Below, in pieces: positions 1 through 10,903 of a stretch of 64,000 bases of DNA. A program made the position numbers and the translations under genes. This DNA comes from Marasmius tenuissimus (taxonomy: Eukaryota; Basidiomycota; Agaricomycetes; Agaricales; Marasmiaceae). How positions within the stretch are numbered: position 1 is the first letter of the stretch; the number at the start of each line of letters is the position of its first letter. The notes beneath the pieces were generated by a model that was given only the letters and a program-made list of their open reading frames with translations, was not told where the DNA came from and did not search any database. Location: contig JAQOTA010000027.1 of NCBI GenBank assembly GCA_029532415.1, forward strand, positions 1-64,000, written 5' to 3'.

Positions 1-516
1 CCCAAGCTTGAGTTCCATACTCTGAACGTCGCTGATTCCTCCCGGGTTCTGAGCTCTCCAGCCTTTGTTGTAGCAGATGGCGGCGACCCATTTGCTTCGG
101 TTGGGATTGCGTGCCCACATTGCAGCTGTGGTCGACTTGGTGAACGTCTCGCGAGCTTCGTCCCACTTCCTGATAGGGACGAGCTTTGCGAGAAGCTCAC
201 CAAGGGCCTGGCCAATGGCTACACCAGCGTCACCATTCGCACGGTTCAAACGAGCGAGAGAGGCACCAGCCCCGCGCTTTTCGTGACCTATGTCAACGTT
301 GAGGTCGCCGATGATCTTGACCTCGATGCCGTCCTGCGAGGGTTAAATGCGATTAGGACCGCAAAATAAAGAGAAAGTATAGGGGAGACTTACGATCATG
401 GCAAGATGTCCGGATGGAACCTGGTCGGTGGCATTCAAGGTATTTATGGGGGTGGCTGCAACGCTGGGACCAGCGACCATAGCGAAGGCGAGGAGATGAG
501 GGGCTGAGAAGCGCAT
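1..516 (-). CDS. Small secreted protein, 3' end cut by the window
   Basis: The start codon at 516 opens with MRFSAPHLLAFAMVAGPSVA, a clear signal peptide (basic n-region, hydrophobic core, small residues before the predicted cleavage). Exon 1 ends after GHLAMI at a GT donor (about 393), and a short intron leads to exon 2, which reads DGIEVKIIGDLNVDIG onward and is still open at the window edge. So about 150 residues are visible and the C-terminus is missing. The stretch TKSTTAAMWARNP followed by NRSKWVAAICYNKGW resembles a loosely defined family of secreted Agaricomycete proteins that I recall with a similar 'TTDAMWANNP' motif; this is a memory-based resemblance, not a search. No enzymatic motif is seen. 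A TATA-like element lies about 72 bases upstream of the start. Function is unknown; extracellular location is inferred from the signal peptide. Confidence 0.7.
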
Positions 517-1035
517 TATGGTAAAGAGATAGATAAAGAGTGGAACGTGCGGTTGAGTACACCGATGAATGCCGAACTGCAGCCTGGGTTTATATCCTAA
601 GTGTAGTCCGAGTGGTGTCCAAAACTGTTCAGAGAACGAGATAAACGAGCCGCAAGTGTGAATCGGAGTGAAGTCCGCTTCTAAACATTTCCCGGCGGCT
701 GAAGCGCTGGAATAGTCGAATGTCAGTTCAAATCAGGCCTCACAGTACACAATCGCAGTCTTGTGACCGTAGTGGTACCTATAAGGCCGCCTTCAGGGTA
801 CCTCCCCACTGGTATAGTACCGTTCACCATGAACCTAGTAGCTATATTTAGCTAGCAGGTTACCCCACAAAACTTACGTCCCATGAAATGTAGAAGCGTT
901 AGGATGTTGCTAATGCCAGGGAGACCGCTCCAGTTATTTAGCTTGAACCTAGCGAGCTGACGCCGAATGTCTGCACAAGAAAAATAAGAGTCTAGATGTG
1001 CAAGAGATACAGCAAGGCAATCGTGATGGCAAGGG
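517..1035. other. Intergenic region, no gene seen
   Basis: This stretch holds the promoter of the secreted-protein gene on its left side and the 3' flank of RAD17 on its right. I see no open frame with splice signals that extends into a plausible protein. Confidence 0.6.
589..594 (-). promoter_or_regulatory. TATA-box candidate for the secreted protein gene
   Basis: On the minus strand the bases read TATAAA, about 72 bases upstream of the start codon at 516. That spacing fits a TATA box with a short 5' leader. It is placed by sequence and distance only. Confidence 0.45.
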
Positions 1036-3753
1036 CTAAAATTCGTCGATATCGTCGTCGTCCAACCAACCGCCATTATTTTGCCTGGAGTCATCTTCCT
1101 CGTTCCACAAACCCGCCACTTCACGCTCGGCAATCGCAGCCAGGCTGTCGTCCTCCATCCCGGGGTCCGTCTCTCCGAGGTGTTCAGCCGAACTGGTTGA
1201 TAACCCGGGCCCCACGAACTTGAGAACTGAAAACAATCTGTGTGATGAGGGCAATCGAGCGAAGCGTTGGTTGTCCCGCGTCTTAAGCACCGCGCCCAGT
1301 TCAGTCGCAATCAACGAAGGGCTCCACCGACTCATATCCCAGCCTAGCGATGCATCCTGATGCGAGTAGGTTTGAGCTAACGCGGTACAACGTGAAAGGA
1401 AGGACGAGAAAGATACGTACCCAATTATCGAGCTCCTTGTTATTGGCAGTAGCCTGATGGATGACCCACGACCGCACGTCTTTGACACCCTCCCAAGCTG
1501 CTTTCTCTTTCTGCAGAAAGTCAAAGAATTCGGGCTTGAAAATCCTTTGGGAGCGTCTCTCCACAGGTTCCGGCAGCGAATGCAACGTCCCGAGGGCGAG
1601 TAAGTGAAAACGGTGTGGATTGACTTGATACCACTGGTCGAAGAGCAGGAAGTGAGAGCGCAACCTCGGGCAGATGGACGATGATACTTACAGTTTCACC
1701 ACCACTAGAGTCAGCCCAGCTCAACCAGTCGGCGACTCCGTGACATTGATCGATATCGTTGGTAAACTGACTGTAGTTCTGGTGGATGTATAGCGAGAAC
1801 AGGGAGGAGTCTATAGGTGAGTCCGCATAGATGCGCTGGGAGCAAAAATCAGTCAGGGAACGCAGACATGAGATGTACACGTACGTCGATGTCCACTCGA
1901 CTAGCCTTCCTCTCGTGCTCCTTCAGATGCGGAGGAACGGGTGGTGGGTCTTTCAACCTCCGGTCTATCTCTTCCTCTCTTTTGATGTCTCTTGCTGATG
2001 CAGAGGGTGCGGGTGGGTCGCCTTTCCCTAGAGCGTAAATTGAATTGTTACTATTGGAGAAACAAACACGAACAGGGTGCCTTACTCTTGTTGTACAGCA
2101 CCTTCCCCATGAGGTGGAATAGAACCAAACTCTGTTCTCTCCGAGTGATACTTTCCACTAGGACGTCAGTCTCTGATCGTCCTTCCTTCTTCCGGCCCTT
2201 GCTCGATCTCCCAACTTGGTTCGCTAGCCTTATACATGCGAACTGAAGCGTCATAATGGCACTTCTGATGTCCCCGTTAGCGGATCCGATGACTACGTCA
2301 AGGAGCTGAGAGGTTATAGGCGACGTCCGTGACCCTTTAGGCGCTGAGGAATAGTGTGTGTTGAGTAGTGTCTGAAGAGCCTTCTTCAATAAAGTCGGGG
2401 CAATTGGGTTGAATCTTCCGTGCGAATAGTCAGGAATGAGCTCAGGACAGTATTTACAACCGTGTGGCCACACACCTGATCTGGGTAACAAACTGGCTGT
2501 TCAACAAGTCCTTGGAGAGCACGGAATACAAGTCGATAGCTCCGTCTTGATCCTTCCTCCACATACCGCTTGCTAACCTCTCGTCCCCCGCCTCTCCACG
2601 AATCCCGGAGTCGCTGACAATGATGATGATGGGTACTGGATTGGTATCAGACGCTTCGACGATAACTTTCAGTGCTGCGTGAAACTTTGCCCTGGTGTCT
2701 AGATGACCAAGATTGGGGAGATCTTCCAATAGGATTATCCCGCGGGCGTGAGGCGCTGATTTCGAGGAAGCATGAGGGGATAGCACATTCTGACAGCTCG
2801 CGGCACGGGTGAGAAATGCCTCGAACTTGGTGTAGGAGCTTTCATAGCTGTAGTCGGATGTCGTTACCCGTGAGCTTGACGCATATGACATGTCGTCCGC
2901 TGACAATAAAATTAGATAAGAATCGGAATCCATGCGGATGATAACTCACCAAAAGTCATCCCCATGGAATCGTTCGCCGCAGAGCTCCATTCCAATATCT
3001 CAAAATTCATCTCGCGACTCAACACCTTGACTGTACTGGTTTTCGCTGTTCCCGCGGGACCTGTAAGAGCCAATAGCCTCTGAAGATAGAAGTCAATCAT
3101 TTCCTGTTAGGATACACCTTTGATGAACAAGAGACGCACTCGATATTTCCTCAGTTTCCTGGAAGGACCGCCATCGAATGCCTCATCAAGCCATCGTCGT
3201 ACATCATCCACCTTTCGAACATGCACTGCCAATTCACCCTGAAAGAATTATGCTCAGTGGATATAAAAATGCCCGGTATACGATACTCACCTCGGTAGCA
3301 GGCTCATAGATATCGACCCATAAGCGGTCGTCTGAGGAGTCCTTATCTCGTTCAGCTGTTTTGGCCGTTATTCACAGAATCGTCTCACCTTCAGCCTTAG
3401 TATTTATATTGGTCCCTCGAGGATCCTCTAGTGCGTCCACGTCAATGACTTCCTTTTCTTTCCCCTTCCCTTTCCCTTGTGGCTTCGTGGAGGATTGCGA
3501 TGTCGATAGCTTTGGTTGAGACGGTGGCAGATTGACGAACTGTGAGTTGAATTTATGAGTATTATAACTCGTAGAAAAGGAACATGCGAGAGGCTCATAC
3601 CGCATTTAACGGATCCAAACGTTTTGTGTTTCCAGGGTCGGAGCTGTTGCTCAGTGATCCTACTTTCAGCTTCGGTCGCTTGGAAGCGGGCTTGGTCGAC
3701 TTCTTCTGAGTATCTGTCGTCGAGCTGGACAGCTGAGACGATTTGGGAGCCAT
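1036..3753 (-). CDS. RAD17: Checkpoint clamp loader Rad17 (Rad24) homologue
   Basis: Multi-exon gene starting MAPKSSQLSSS at 3753 and ending WLDDDDIDEF at 1036. The N-terminus is basic and serine-rich, followed by the sequence WVDIYEPATEGELAVHVRKV typical of Rad17. The Walker A motif GPAGTAKTST lies near 3030-3060, and a Walker B-like ILLEDLPNLGH lies near 2700-2740; both are AAA+ clamp-loader signatures. The C-terminus ends in an acidic tail, as in Rad17 orthologues. In known systems Rad17 replaces Rfc1 in an RFC-like complex and loads the 9-1-1 clamp at DNA damage to activate ATR/Rad3. The upstream in-frame start at 3846 was rejected because the sequence before 3753 does not resemble the family. 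Introns occur around 1301-1520, 1680-1880, 1900-2050, 2450, 2900-2950 and 3100-3400; individual borders are approximate. I saw no disruption. Confidence 0.92.
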
Positions 3754-4833
3754 CGTTTCAGGGGAAGGTGATGCACGGTCACAGCGTGCGCTGTGCAACC
3801 CGTGCAGACGAAGGCGGGAGGCAAGGAACGAGACGCGTGGTGTCACGTCTCAACAAATTGGGAAATAGGTCATGTGATTGTGACAGAAGTCCCTCCACGC
3901 ACCTGACGGAGGTGAAAGGGTGATATTGTGAAAACTTGAAGAAGGGCGCGAATCTCAACGCTGCGACGGCTCATAGGCTCATAGACCTCTACATTTTCGT
4001 CATTCCACCCAGGGTCCGCAGGGCTTCCGCAGCTCTATTTTTCTATGAAGGTCACATCATCATCGCTCGGTCTCTATAGGCACGAAGACCTTATGACGGA
4101 TTTTAATCCTGGTCGAACCACACTTCTGGGACTTCACAATCTCCGTTAGACGGATATGAGCGATATGGTACCGCATGTATGTTGAATTCTATTGACGCTA
4201 TGACCCCAAAATGAAGTGAAGAGATTCTAGGACTTGTCGGTAGTGTACATTGCTGGTTGTACATACAAAAGTGATGGGAATCGAGCTGCAAGAAAAGAAA
4301 GGACCGAAAGGAAGGAAAGAAGGAGTGTATGACACGCCGCTGAATCAACAGGCCGTGGTGAGAGTTAAATTCGAGATTAGGATTGAACAAGCTCGCGACG
4401 GGGCTTAGAAAGTGGACCAAGGTGAGGAAAAATGACATGACATGGTGATAAAAGAAAATCAAAAGCGAAATGAATCATTGCAACGAGTGTAATCAGAAAG
4501 TCACTGAAATGAACGTGGTTAGATTGGAGAAAAGAGATGTCCAGATGTAATGGTGGCGCGATGGGGACGGGCTTATCGTATCTGGCAGAAGAGTTGGGAG
4601 AAGGAGCAACGGACAATTCGGACGTGGCTGAGATGAGCAAGCACAAATGCCGAGGGAATCTCGGCGGCTTGACTCCTTGGTAGCTCACGAGGTCACTGAT
4701 AACCTTCGCGGCAGGCCAAAGCATCCCAGTCTGGAGGGACGAAATTAAATGAACTGCCTCGCGACCGGTCACACTGGGTCGCCAGACCTGGTCATCCTCC
4801 TCCCACCTACGATATGTGGATGACCAACCAGTG
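3754..4833. other. Intergenic region between RAD17 and the proline-rich protein gene
   Basis: About 1.08 kb. It contains the RAD17 promoter side and the 3' flank of the next minus-strand gene. Several minus-strand open frames exist at 4103-4772 but they are low in complexity, have no splice-linked continuation and resemble nothing I recognise, so I do not call a gene here. Confidence 0.5.
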
Positions 4834-6430
4834 TCATGACTCGCGATCTCGACTCGAGTTCGAGTTCCCAGTCGAGTGGCGTCTCTCGAGACTTTTGTGT
4901 GACCCTCCGGATGACGATAAACGTCCGGCTAGTCCCCGCAAACGTGCGAAGAAAGGCTTTTTCATACTTCCTGCCGGCGAAATAGGTGTCGTGGGTGATT
5001 TGGTGGAGGAAGTGGCTGTTCGTATGGAACCAGGCGTTTCATTTGGGCGCTGAGATGAACGTTAGGAAATCAGGGGAGGGGAGAAGCACAATTTAACTCA
5101 CCAAAACGTGCACCTTTTGTTTCCTTGTAGGCAGAACATAATACGTGCTGCCCGAGGCGTCGCTCCCTGCAGGCGAGCGCGACCTAGGTGGGGTTTCTAC
5201 CGATGTCACCGGAGGTCTAAACGCATCCTGGAGAGGAAGCGATTTCGACCGATCATGTCCAGATTTTCGGCTCTTACTCGACTTTTTACTCTTGCTACTC
5301 CCGTTCGTCCCTCGAGACACATGAACGTGGCGCCCCTCGTCGCCAGATGCTCGACCCCGCTCCTCCGAACGCTCGCGTGAGCGATGAGGATAGGCTTGCC
5401 CTGGCGGGACTGGTGGGGGAGGTGGTGGCTGATACCCCACAGACGATGGTGCTCCTCCTGCAGATGGATATGGGGTTCCTCCAACGTTACGGTACATCCG
5501 CGTAGGGGGCACTGAGTGACTGTACATCACTCCATCCGGTCCGAAATTTGGAGGATACGAGTATATCGTTGGGGGATTGTACTGATTTCGGGAGTGATTT
5601 GATGGGGCGTAGACAATCGACGGAGGCACGTGCTTAGGATTGTGGACGTGCCGATGAGGGTTCATGGGCACAGCTGTCATCCTTGAGCCATTGGTGTAAG
5701 GATGCCATGCAGGAGGCTGAGAACGCGCTAAGTGCATTTTGGGATCGGGTGGCGGTGTCCTCGGTAGTTTTATCGGCGCTCGATGTGTGGGGTATATTGC
5801 GGCGCCGTTTGGCGAAGTGGATGAGTGGGGGTGAGAGTTCGTGAATGGCATAGGGTCATGGACAGGCTCCTCTTGGAAGGCGTCTCGAGGCAGTGAACGC
5901 GAGCGTGTCTGATGGGAAGGATGAGACGTATGAGTGGCAGCGCGGGAGCCCGTTTCTGGCGTATGATTCGAGGGGAGAATCCGGATTTCTTCAGGGGAAC
6001 GCGATCGAAGTCGTTCCCGCTCCCGCTCGTGACGATCGGAGAGGGGGGATTGTGGGTGCTTCGAAGAATGCCTTGAAGGAGCTGAGCCTGTTCTCGAGCG
6101 ATTTGATGAGTGTGCACCCGAACTTGAGTGTTTTCCTGACCTCAAATTCTGTACGGAGGGGTTTTGTGGCGAGCCCGAGCTCGAGGGGTGTGGAATTGCG
6201 ATTTCTGTACCGTCAGGGTAGCGTAGCATGAGCCTTGGAGGCAGTGAATGAGAACTCTCTACATCCGAAGCTGCACCAGAAGGAGCACCATCTTCACCGT
6301 CTAATTCGGAGGGGGCAATGTTTGGCGAACTGAAAATTACACCATTGTGCTCTTCGACCCAGTGGTTGACCCTGTCCTGCGTACTCCAGTACTGTCGGAT
6401 ATCTTGAGAGTTGATAACCGACTCGGTCAT
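4834..6430 (-). CDS. Conserved fungal proline/serine/histidine-rich protein of unknown function
   Basis: Two exons: 6430-5102 and 5049-4834, joined in frame by an intron with a GTGAGT donor and a CAG acceptor, giving 514 residues. It starts MTESVINSQDIRQYW; an upstream in-frame GTG was ignored. After an ordered N-terminus of about 70 residues ending near LRYPDGTEIAIPHP, the middle is disordered and rich in Pro, Ser, His, Arg and Tyr, with SRSRSP-type segments. Near the C-terminus are the short conserved-looking elements TYYVLPTRKQKVHV and, in exon 2, MKKPFFARLRGLAGRL. I have a recollection of similar motifs at the ends of uncharacterised Agaricomycete proteins. No known domain, signal peptide or membrane segment is seen. 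The basic amphipathic 'KKPFFARL' element could be an interaction or membrane-binding motif, which is inference only. Confidence 0.8.
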
Positions 6431-8436
6431 GACGATCACTTATGAACCGAAAGGAGAGCGAGTTGGAAAAGGACAAGGAGTAAATGGATGGGGAGGAGGA
6501 GCGGATGCGGCGAAAAAGAAACGGGTCCCCGTCGAACAACAAAGAGCTTTATACTGTTCGGACGGCGAGGCCCTGAATTCCACCGAAAGTCACCGCTGAC
6601 TTCCAACTATATCGGAGTGAATCTCCACGGACGGGACCAGGCTCTACACCATTCTGGGAAGGAATCTGCCGAACGTCTATTATATAAATCTGTAAGTTAT
6701 CTCACAATCAAAGAACGTGTTCACCTCGAGGCAGATTTCAGGATCTTGAATTCGCCACATGTCCATCATGGCAATTGTGGGCCATGTAACCGATAGATGA
6801 TGTAGAGGCCCCGAGTCCCAGTGTAAGCAATTCAACCTTGACGGATGATTCTGGTGCTCGCAACTTTGGAGTACTGGACGATTGTGAGGCGCAAAATATT
6901 GCGTTCATGGTGGTGGTTGAGGTGATAGACTCCGGCCCGGGCCTCTCCGGAAAATCTCAGTGTCTTGCGGAAATTCCCATGGGTCGCTCTTTTCTCCGCA
7001 CCAATCATTCGGACTCTGACATGGCATTCAGCACTGGTTACAGTACACAGTAGAGGTGGGGTCCCTGCTGACTGGGATGGTCTTAATGGAGACGTTCTCA
7101 TTGCGCAGGTCTACCCGCTTCGTCATCTACTGAGTACTCCTTTTATTCAATCTTCCGACCGCGTATCACTGGGACGCTGACCCTCGAGAACGCAAAGAAA
7201 TTTTTTAGGTGAGGGTCAAACTTACTCTGCTCTCATTTTGGCCATCAGAGGACGTGGCAGACTTTTAATCTAGTCTTACGACGCTGTTCAAGTGTCCCGA
7301 CGTTCCAATCAGATTTTCACTCACCTTGAAATTAATGAACTTCAACAGCAACTCTCCCCTGAGCCGAAAGGGTTCGACGCTGCCTCTTCAATGGCTCAAG
7401 CCACTTTACATCCTCTGATTCGTGCTCCCGACCGTCAAAAGTTGGCTCCTCCGTGTTCAAGGAGCTTGCGACTCGTCTCGCTTTTGAGAACACAAGTCGC
7501 CGTCGGGCGAGCCGACGTTACGTTCGTCCCCTACTCACGTCTATAACGGAGTGTCTCTCTCATCATGACAGTATAAAGGTTAGTCATTCGATCCAAGCCC
7601 ATATGATACCAGGGCCAGAACAGTGACCGCTCGAAATAGGGTAGCGAGGACCACTCAGTGCCCTGCATACACGTGTTAACAGCGTGGTGTTGAAGTTTAT
7701 TGTGGCCTTAGCTTCAGGCTTGAGGAAAGGCTACCTGTCAAGTCGGTCGGACCCACCCAATACGATCCGTCACCGTTCGTGTTGAGTCGGCAGAATTGTT
7801 GAACTCTCCCAATACAGAATATTCATGAGACTCGGGGATACCTCGGTGGCGTTGGCCCCCACCCTTGGGTTCTCCCAACCAATCCCGAAGTGACGCTTTG
7901 GCGCGTCAGTCTTGGTAGGGCCAAAGCAGGGGCGCAAAATCGCGTTTCTCGGCTCTCTTGACGTCCAAAATGGAACGCGGATGTGGCCCACTTGGTTCTC
8001 GATATGGGAAGTGACTTTCCTATTTCAGTCACGTAGTTTGCCCGCAGTCTCACCGAGGGATCGGTGAACTGGGATCACTGGGATAGATCGACCGAGAGTG
8101 CAAGTCTCGCTCGCGTGCTATACACGATCTGTTTAGTATGTAGATCGTCGAGCTGAGCACTGCCAGTTTGAGATCCCCCGATTATTTTGGCGGACCTTGT
8201 ATTTTTCGCCTGCCACCGCAGGATGATCGTATCGAGAACGCAATCTTCCCCAGTGCCCCACAGTCAGAAAACGTGCAATTAGCGTAGCAAAAAATCATCT
8301 ATGTATTTACTACGTAGAATGGTTCCTGAGGGACGAGATGAACTCGGAACTTGTAGACTAAGATATCGGAGGCCGGACAGACTTCACCAAATCATTGAAG
8401 TGCGAATTGGCACGGTGCTAGTAATGTAGTGACATA
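6431..8436. other. Intergenic region, no supported gene
   Basis: About 2 kb. The left end is the promoter of the proline-rich protein gene. A plus-strand open frame at 7292-7546 and minus frames at 7770-8053 have no start context, splice partners or recognisable similarity. I see no repeats or RNA gene. Confidence 0.5.
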
Positions 8437-9121
8437 TCAAAGAAACGAGAAAATCGCTGCAATTCCAAGCGCTATGATCCCAGCCGAGGTGGTCTGCGTA
8501 TTGATGGACGCGGAATTAGACTTGTTGGTTTCGCTGGGGGCGTTGGGCTTCGTGGGGGTAGCGGCTTTCCCAGAACCGCCGCTTCCGCTGACACTTCCCG
8601 TGGGCATAGCGGCGTCTGTAGCGGTCGAGCCGCCCTGGACAAGGAACCGGCTGACGGTCTCCGTCGCTGTAACCACGGTGCTCCCATCCAACCCACTACA
8701 GAGGCCAAGGCTTCCTGAGATCGAGCAGTCCATGGTCATGGAGACCTGACCCTGAGCCAGATTATAAGAAGCGTAGTCGGATCCTTCAACGAGTGTGACT
8801 GTAGCAAATATACAGTGAGGAGGCAAGTATCCGGACAAAAGGAAAGATGCTCACAGGTTCCGGTGAAGCCAGACTCGTCGTCGTTAGCTGCAGTCGACGC
8901 TCCACGCTGGATGCGGTACGTGGTGCGGCCTTTCGCAGTATCGACGCCAATAACGTCCGCACTTAGGGCCTGTTCATCGAATCCAGGGACCCATAACGAG
9001 GTCTGCGCAGCTGCAACTGTTTACAGTAAAAACATCAGGGAGCTGAAGGAATAATTTAACCGTAGCTGGTCATACCATGGAACACAGCAGCGAAGGCTAG
9101 CAAAGCAGATTTACGATGCAT
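8437..9121 (-). CDS. Secreted, GPI-anchored serine/threonine-rich surface protein
   Basis: Three exons. Exon 1 encodes the signal peptide MHRKSALLAFAAVFHG. Exon 2 continues QTSLWVPGFDEQALSADVIG, and exon 3 begins FTLVEGSDYASYNLAQG. The middle contains two cysteines (MDCSISGSLGLCSG). A Ser/Gly/Thr/Pro-rich stalk follows (GSVSGSGGSGKAATPTKPNA). The C-terminus is a GPI-attachment type tail: small residues (SASINTQTTSA) followed by the hydrophobic end GIIALGIAAIFSFL. The two introns have GT..AG borders and restore the frame exactly. Proteins with this order (opening 'YIPGFDPQPLSADVVG'-like) are common uncharacterised cell-surface proteins in mushrooms. It is expected on the plasma membrane or wall; no catalytic motif is visible. 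Confidence 0.85.
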
Positions 9122-9589
9122 TTTCGAGGGATATTGAAGAGAGTGTGTGGGTTTAAAGAGAGAAGAAGGGCCTATTTGAGGATCAGAGCACTGAAGAGGG
9201 GAAAAGTGGGAGACCTGTCGTTTGAACGTCTAACCCCCTGGATTTTATACTGCTCATCGGCTATACTTCTCGTCGGAATTGGTTACTCACCAATCATACC
9301 AATCATATGGCGATCACTTCGCGCCCCTGTGGCGATAATTATTTGGAATCATGAATGGCGATTAGGAAAAATTGAAGCCAGTGAGGTGCCAGGCTCTCTT
9401 TGGGACCCAAGACGAGTATCATGGTACATGGAGGGGAAGAAGAGCTGGGAAAACTGACCCGAAGTTTCTATATTTAGTCAATGCACGTGATGCCTTTCAA
9501 TTCCCATGTTTCACTTTCAGCGCTTGGGCTAGGCCCCTTGGCGCTTGTTTCGGTCTCCTTCACCATCATTGCCAGTTGCTTCAAGTTGA
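9122..9589. other. Divergent intergenic promoter region
   Basis: About 470 bases between the start codons of the GPI-anchored protein gene (minus) and POP5 (plus). It must hold both promoters. Besides the TATA-like element for the minus gene I recognise no specific motif. Confidence 0.5.
9242..9249 (-). promoter_or_regulatory. TATA-box candidate for the GPI-anchored protein gene
   Basis: The minus strand reads TATAAAAT about 121 bases upstream of the start codon at 9121, in the divergent promoter shared with POP5. Assigned by motif and spacing only. Confidence 0.45.
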
Positions 9590-10376
9590 ATGGTCCGCTT
9601 CAAGGTAAGGTCGCCTGAATTTCGCCGCTAAAATCCACTCGATTCAACATCTCCAGGTAACTTTCCCTATCTATACAGAATCGTTGGTTCCTCGTTGAAT
9701 TTCTTCCTGTCAATGGTCAAGCAAACAGAAATGACGGACTCGAAGTAGACCTCACGACTGCCTCATCGACTCAGAAACAGACACATATTGAAGGAAAGCA
9801 CATATGGAGTGCAATTAAACAGAGTGTCATATCGCATTTTGGAGACGTGGGCTGGGGGAGTGTCGGTTTGTCATTAACTGGTGCGTACTGCGACTCGAAA
9901 AAGGCATGCAATCTTGCCTATTAATTTTTCCTTGTTGAATCTAGTCAAGTATTTCTCCCCAACAACACATATCTGTATTGTTCGTGTTGCTAGAGATCAT
10001 CACAAAATTGCTTGGGGAGCAGTCACGATGCTCAAGTCGATAGAGGGCGTGAGGGTTTTACCCAACGTTATCCACGTTAGCGGTGAGTAAACCACTTCCG
10101 CTGATGTGTAAGCCTGGGCCTGACTGAGCTTTGGTATTATGACTTTTGTTCTTCCTCTAGGAACGATCAAGCACGCTCAGTTGGCCGCGATTGAACACAA
10201 TAGAATCGTTGTTGCGAGGTATCGGGCTCAAGCCGGCGCCCCAGGTGAGCCAATTTCATATGTGCACAACTCTTCTCTGAGATCTGGACCAATTCCCGAT
10301 TTCAGCCGCCTATCAAGATTCGTACGAAGAGTACCTCAGGTCCAGCGAAGACGCTATCAACACTTTGCGGGATTGA
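9590..10376 (+). CDS. POP5: RNase P/RNase MRP protein subunit Pop5
   Basis: Five exons: 9590-9604, 9680-9880, 9945-10082, 10161 to about 10241, and a final exon ending with TGA at 10374-10376. The first exon is only five codons, MVRFK, which matches the conserved Pop5 start (MVR.K.RY); it continues NRWFLVEFLPVNGQ. The Rpp14/Pop5 core is seen as WSAIKQSVISHFGDVGWG, then VKYFSPTTHICIVRVARDHH, then HAQLAAIEHNRIVVARYR. All introns are GT..AG and keep the frame. Pop5 binds the catalytic RNA of RNase P and MRP and is needed for tRNA 5' processing and pre-rRNA cleavage in the nucleus and nucleolus. The short C-terminal tail ends DAINTLRD. Protein length (about 165 residues) fits the family. Confidence 0.93.
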
Positions 10377-10903
10377 AGAACATCAGTGGTATCAATCCGC
10401 CACTTAGCGGTCACTCCGAGCAGATGCCTTTGTTTCGAGCGGCTGAAACCGGAAGCAAAGATCCTCAAAGATTTTACAGGGGACGCAAAAAGGGACCGCC
10501 GTTTCTTTCGTCCCGTAGGATTCCAATGGACCCGTGTTCGGTGCATATGAATACTCTTCGATTTTGTACATTTTGGCGGTTCAAACTTCAACTGTAGGTA
10601 ATGAGTTATACAGACAAATCTCGAGAGCTAGCTGGGAGTAGTATCATTACTTATGCATGGATCATAACCACAACACAACAAAGCCTGACGAACGAAACAA
10701 GACAACAGGAATAGGAGCCGGGGGTGTCACCGGAAAGAAAAGTGTCCAGACATGGAAGTATCGCTACAAAAGGTAAAGGTAAAGGTAAATGAGTAGGGGT
10801 AGGGGTAAGAACCGACCGGAAAGCGTAAGAAACCATACAAAAAAGGTGAGATAAATACCCGAATAAAACACAAACGGAGAGCGAGGGGTCAAATCGAACA
10901 AAG
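10377..10903. other. Convergent 3' intergenic region
   Basis: The 3' flanks of POP5 and the PriB-like gene meet here. A small tandem repeat lies at 10771-10808. The open frames seen here are short and lack gene signals. Confidence 0.5.
10771..10808. repeat. Short tandem hexamer/heptamer repeat
   Basis: Three copies of AGGTAA are followed closely by two copies of a TAGGGGT-type unit. This is a microsatellite-like tract in a 3' flanking region; it is too short and irregular to be telomeric. Confidence 0.7.

Noticed and set aside
3754..3846. Upstream start for RAD17 at 3846
   Set aside because: The added residues are unlike Rad17, and the start at 3753 gives a normal N-terminus.
4814..5053. 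Plus-strand open frame opposite the last exon of the proline-rich protein gene
   Set aside because: The minus-strand reading gives a clean second exon with canonical splice sites and the MKKPFFARL block, so the plus frame is a shadow.
10771..10808. Telomere-like repeats (TAGGGGT units)
   Set aside because: Only two units, irregular and embedded next to AGGTAA repeats, inside a gene-dense region.
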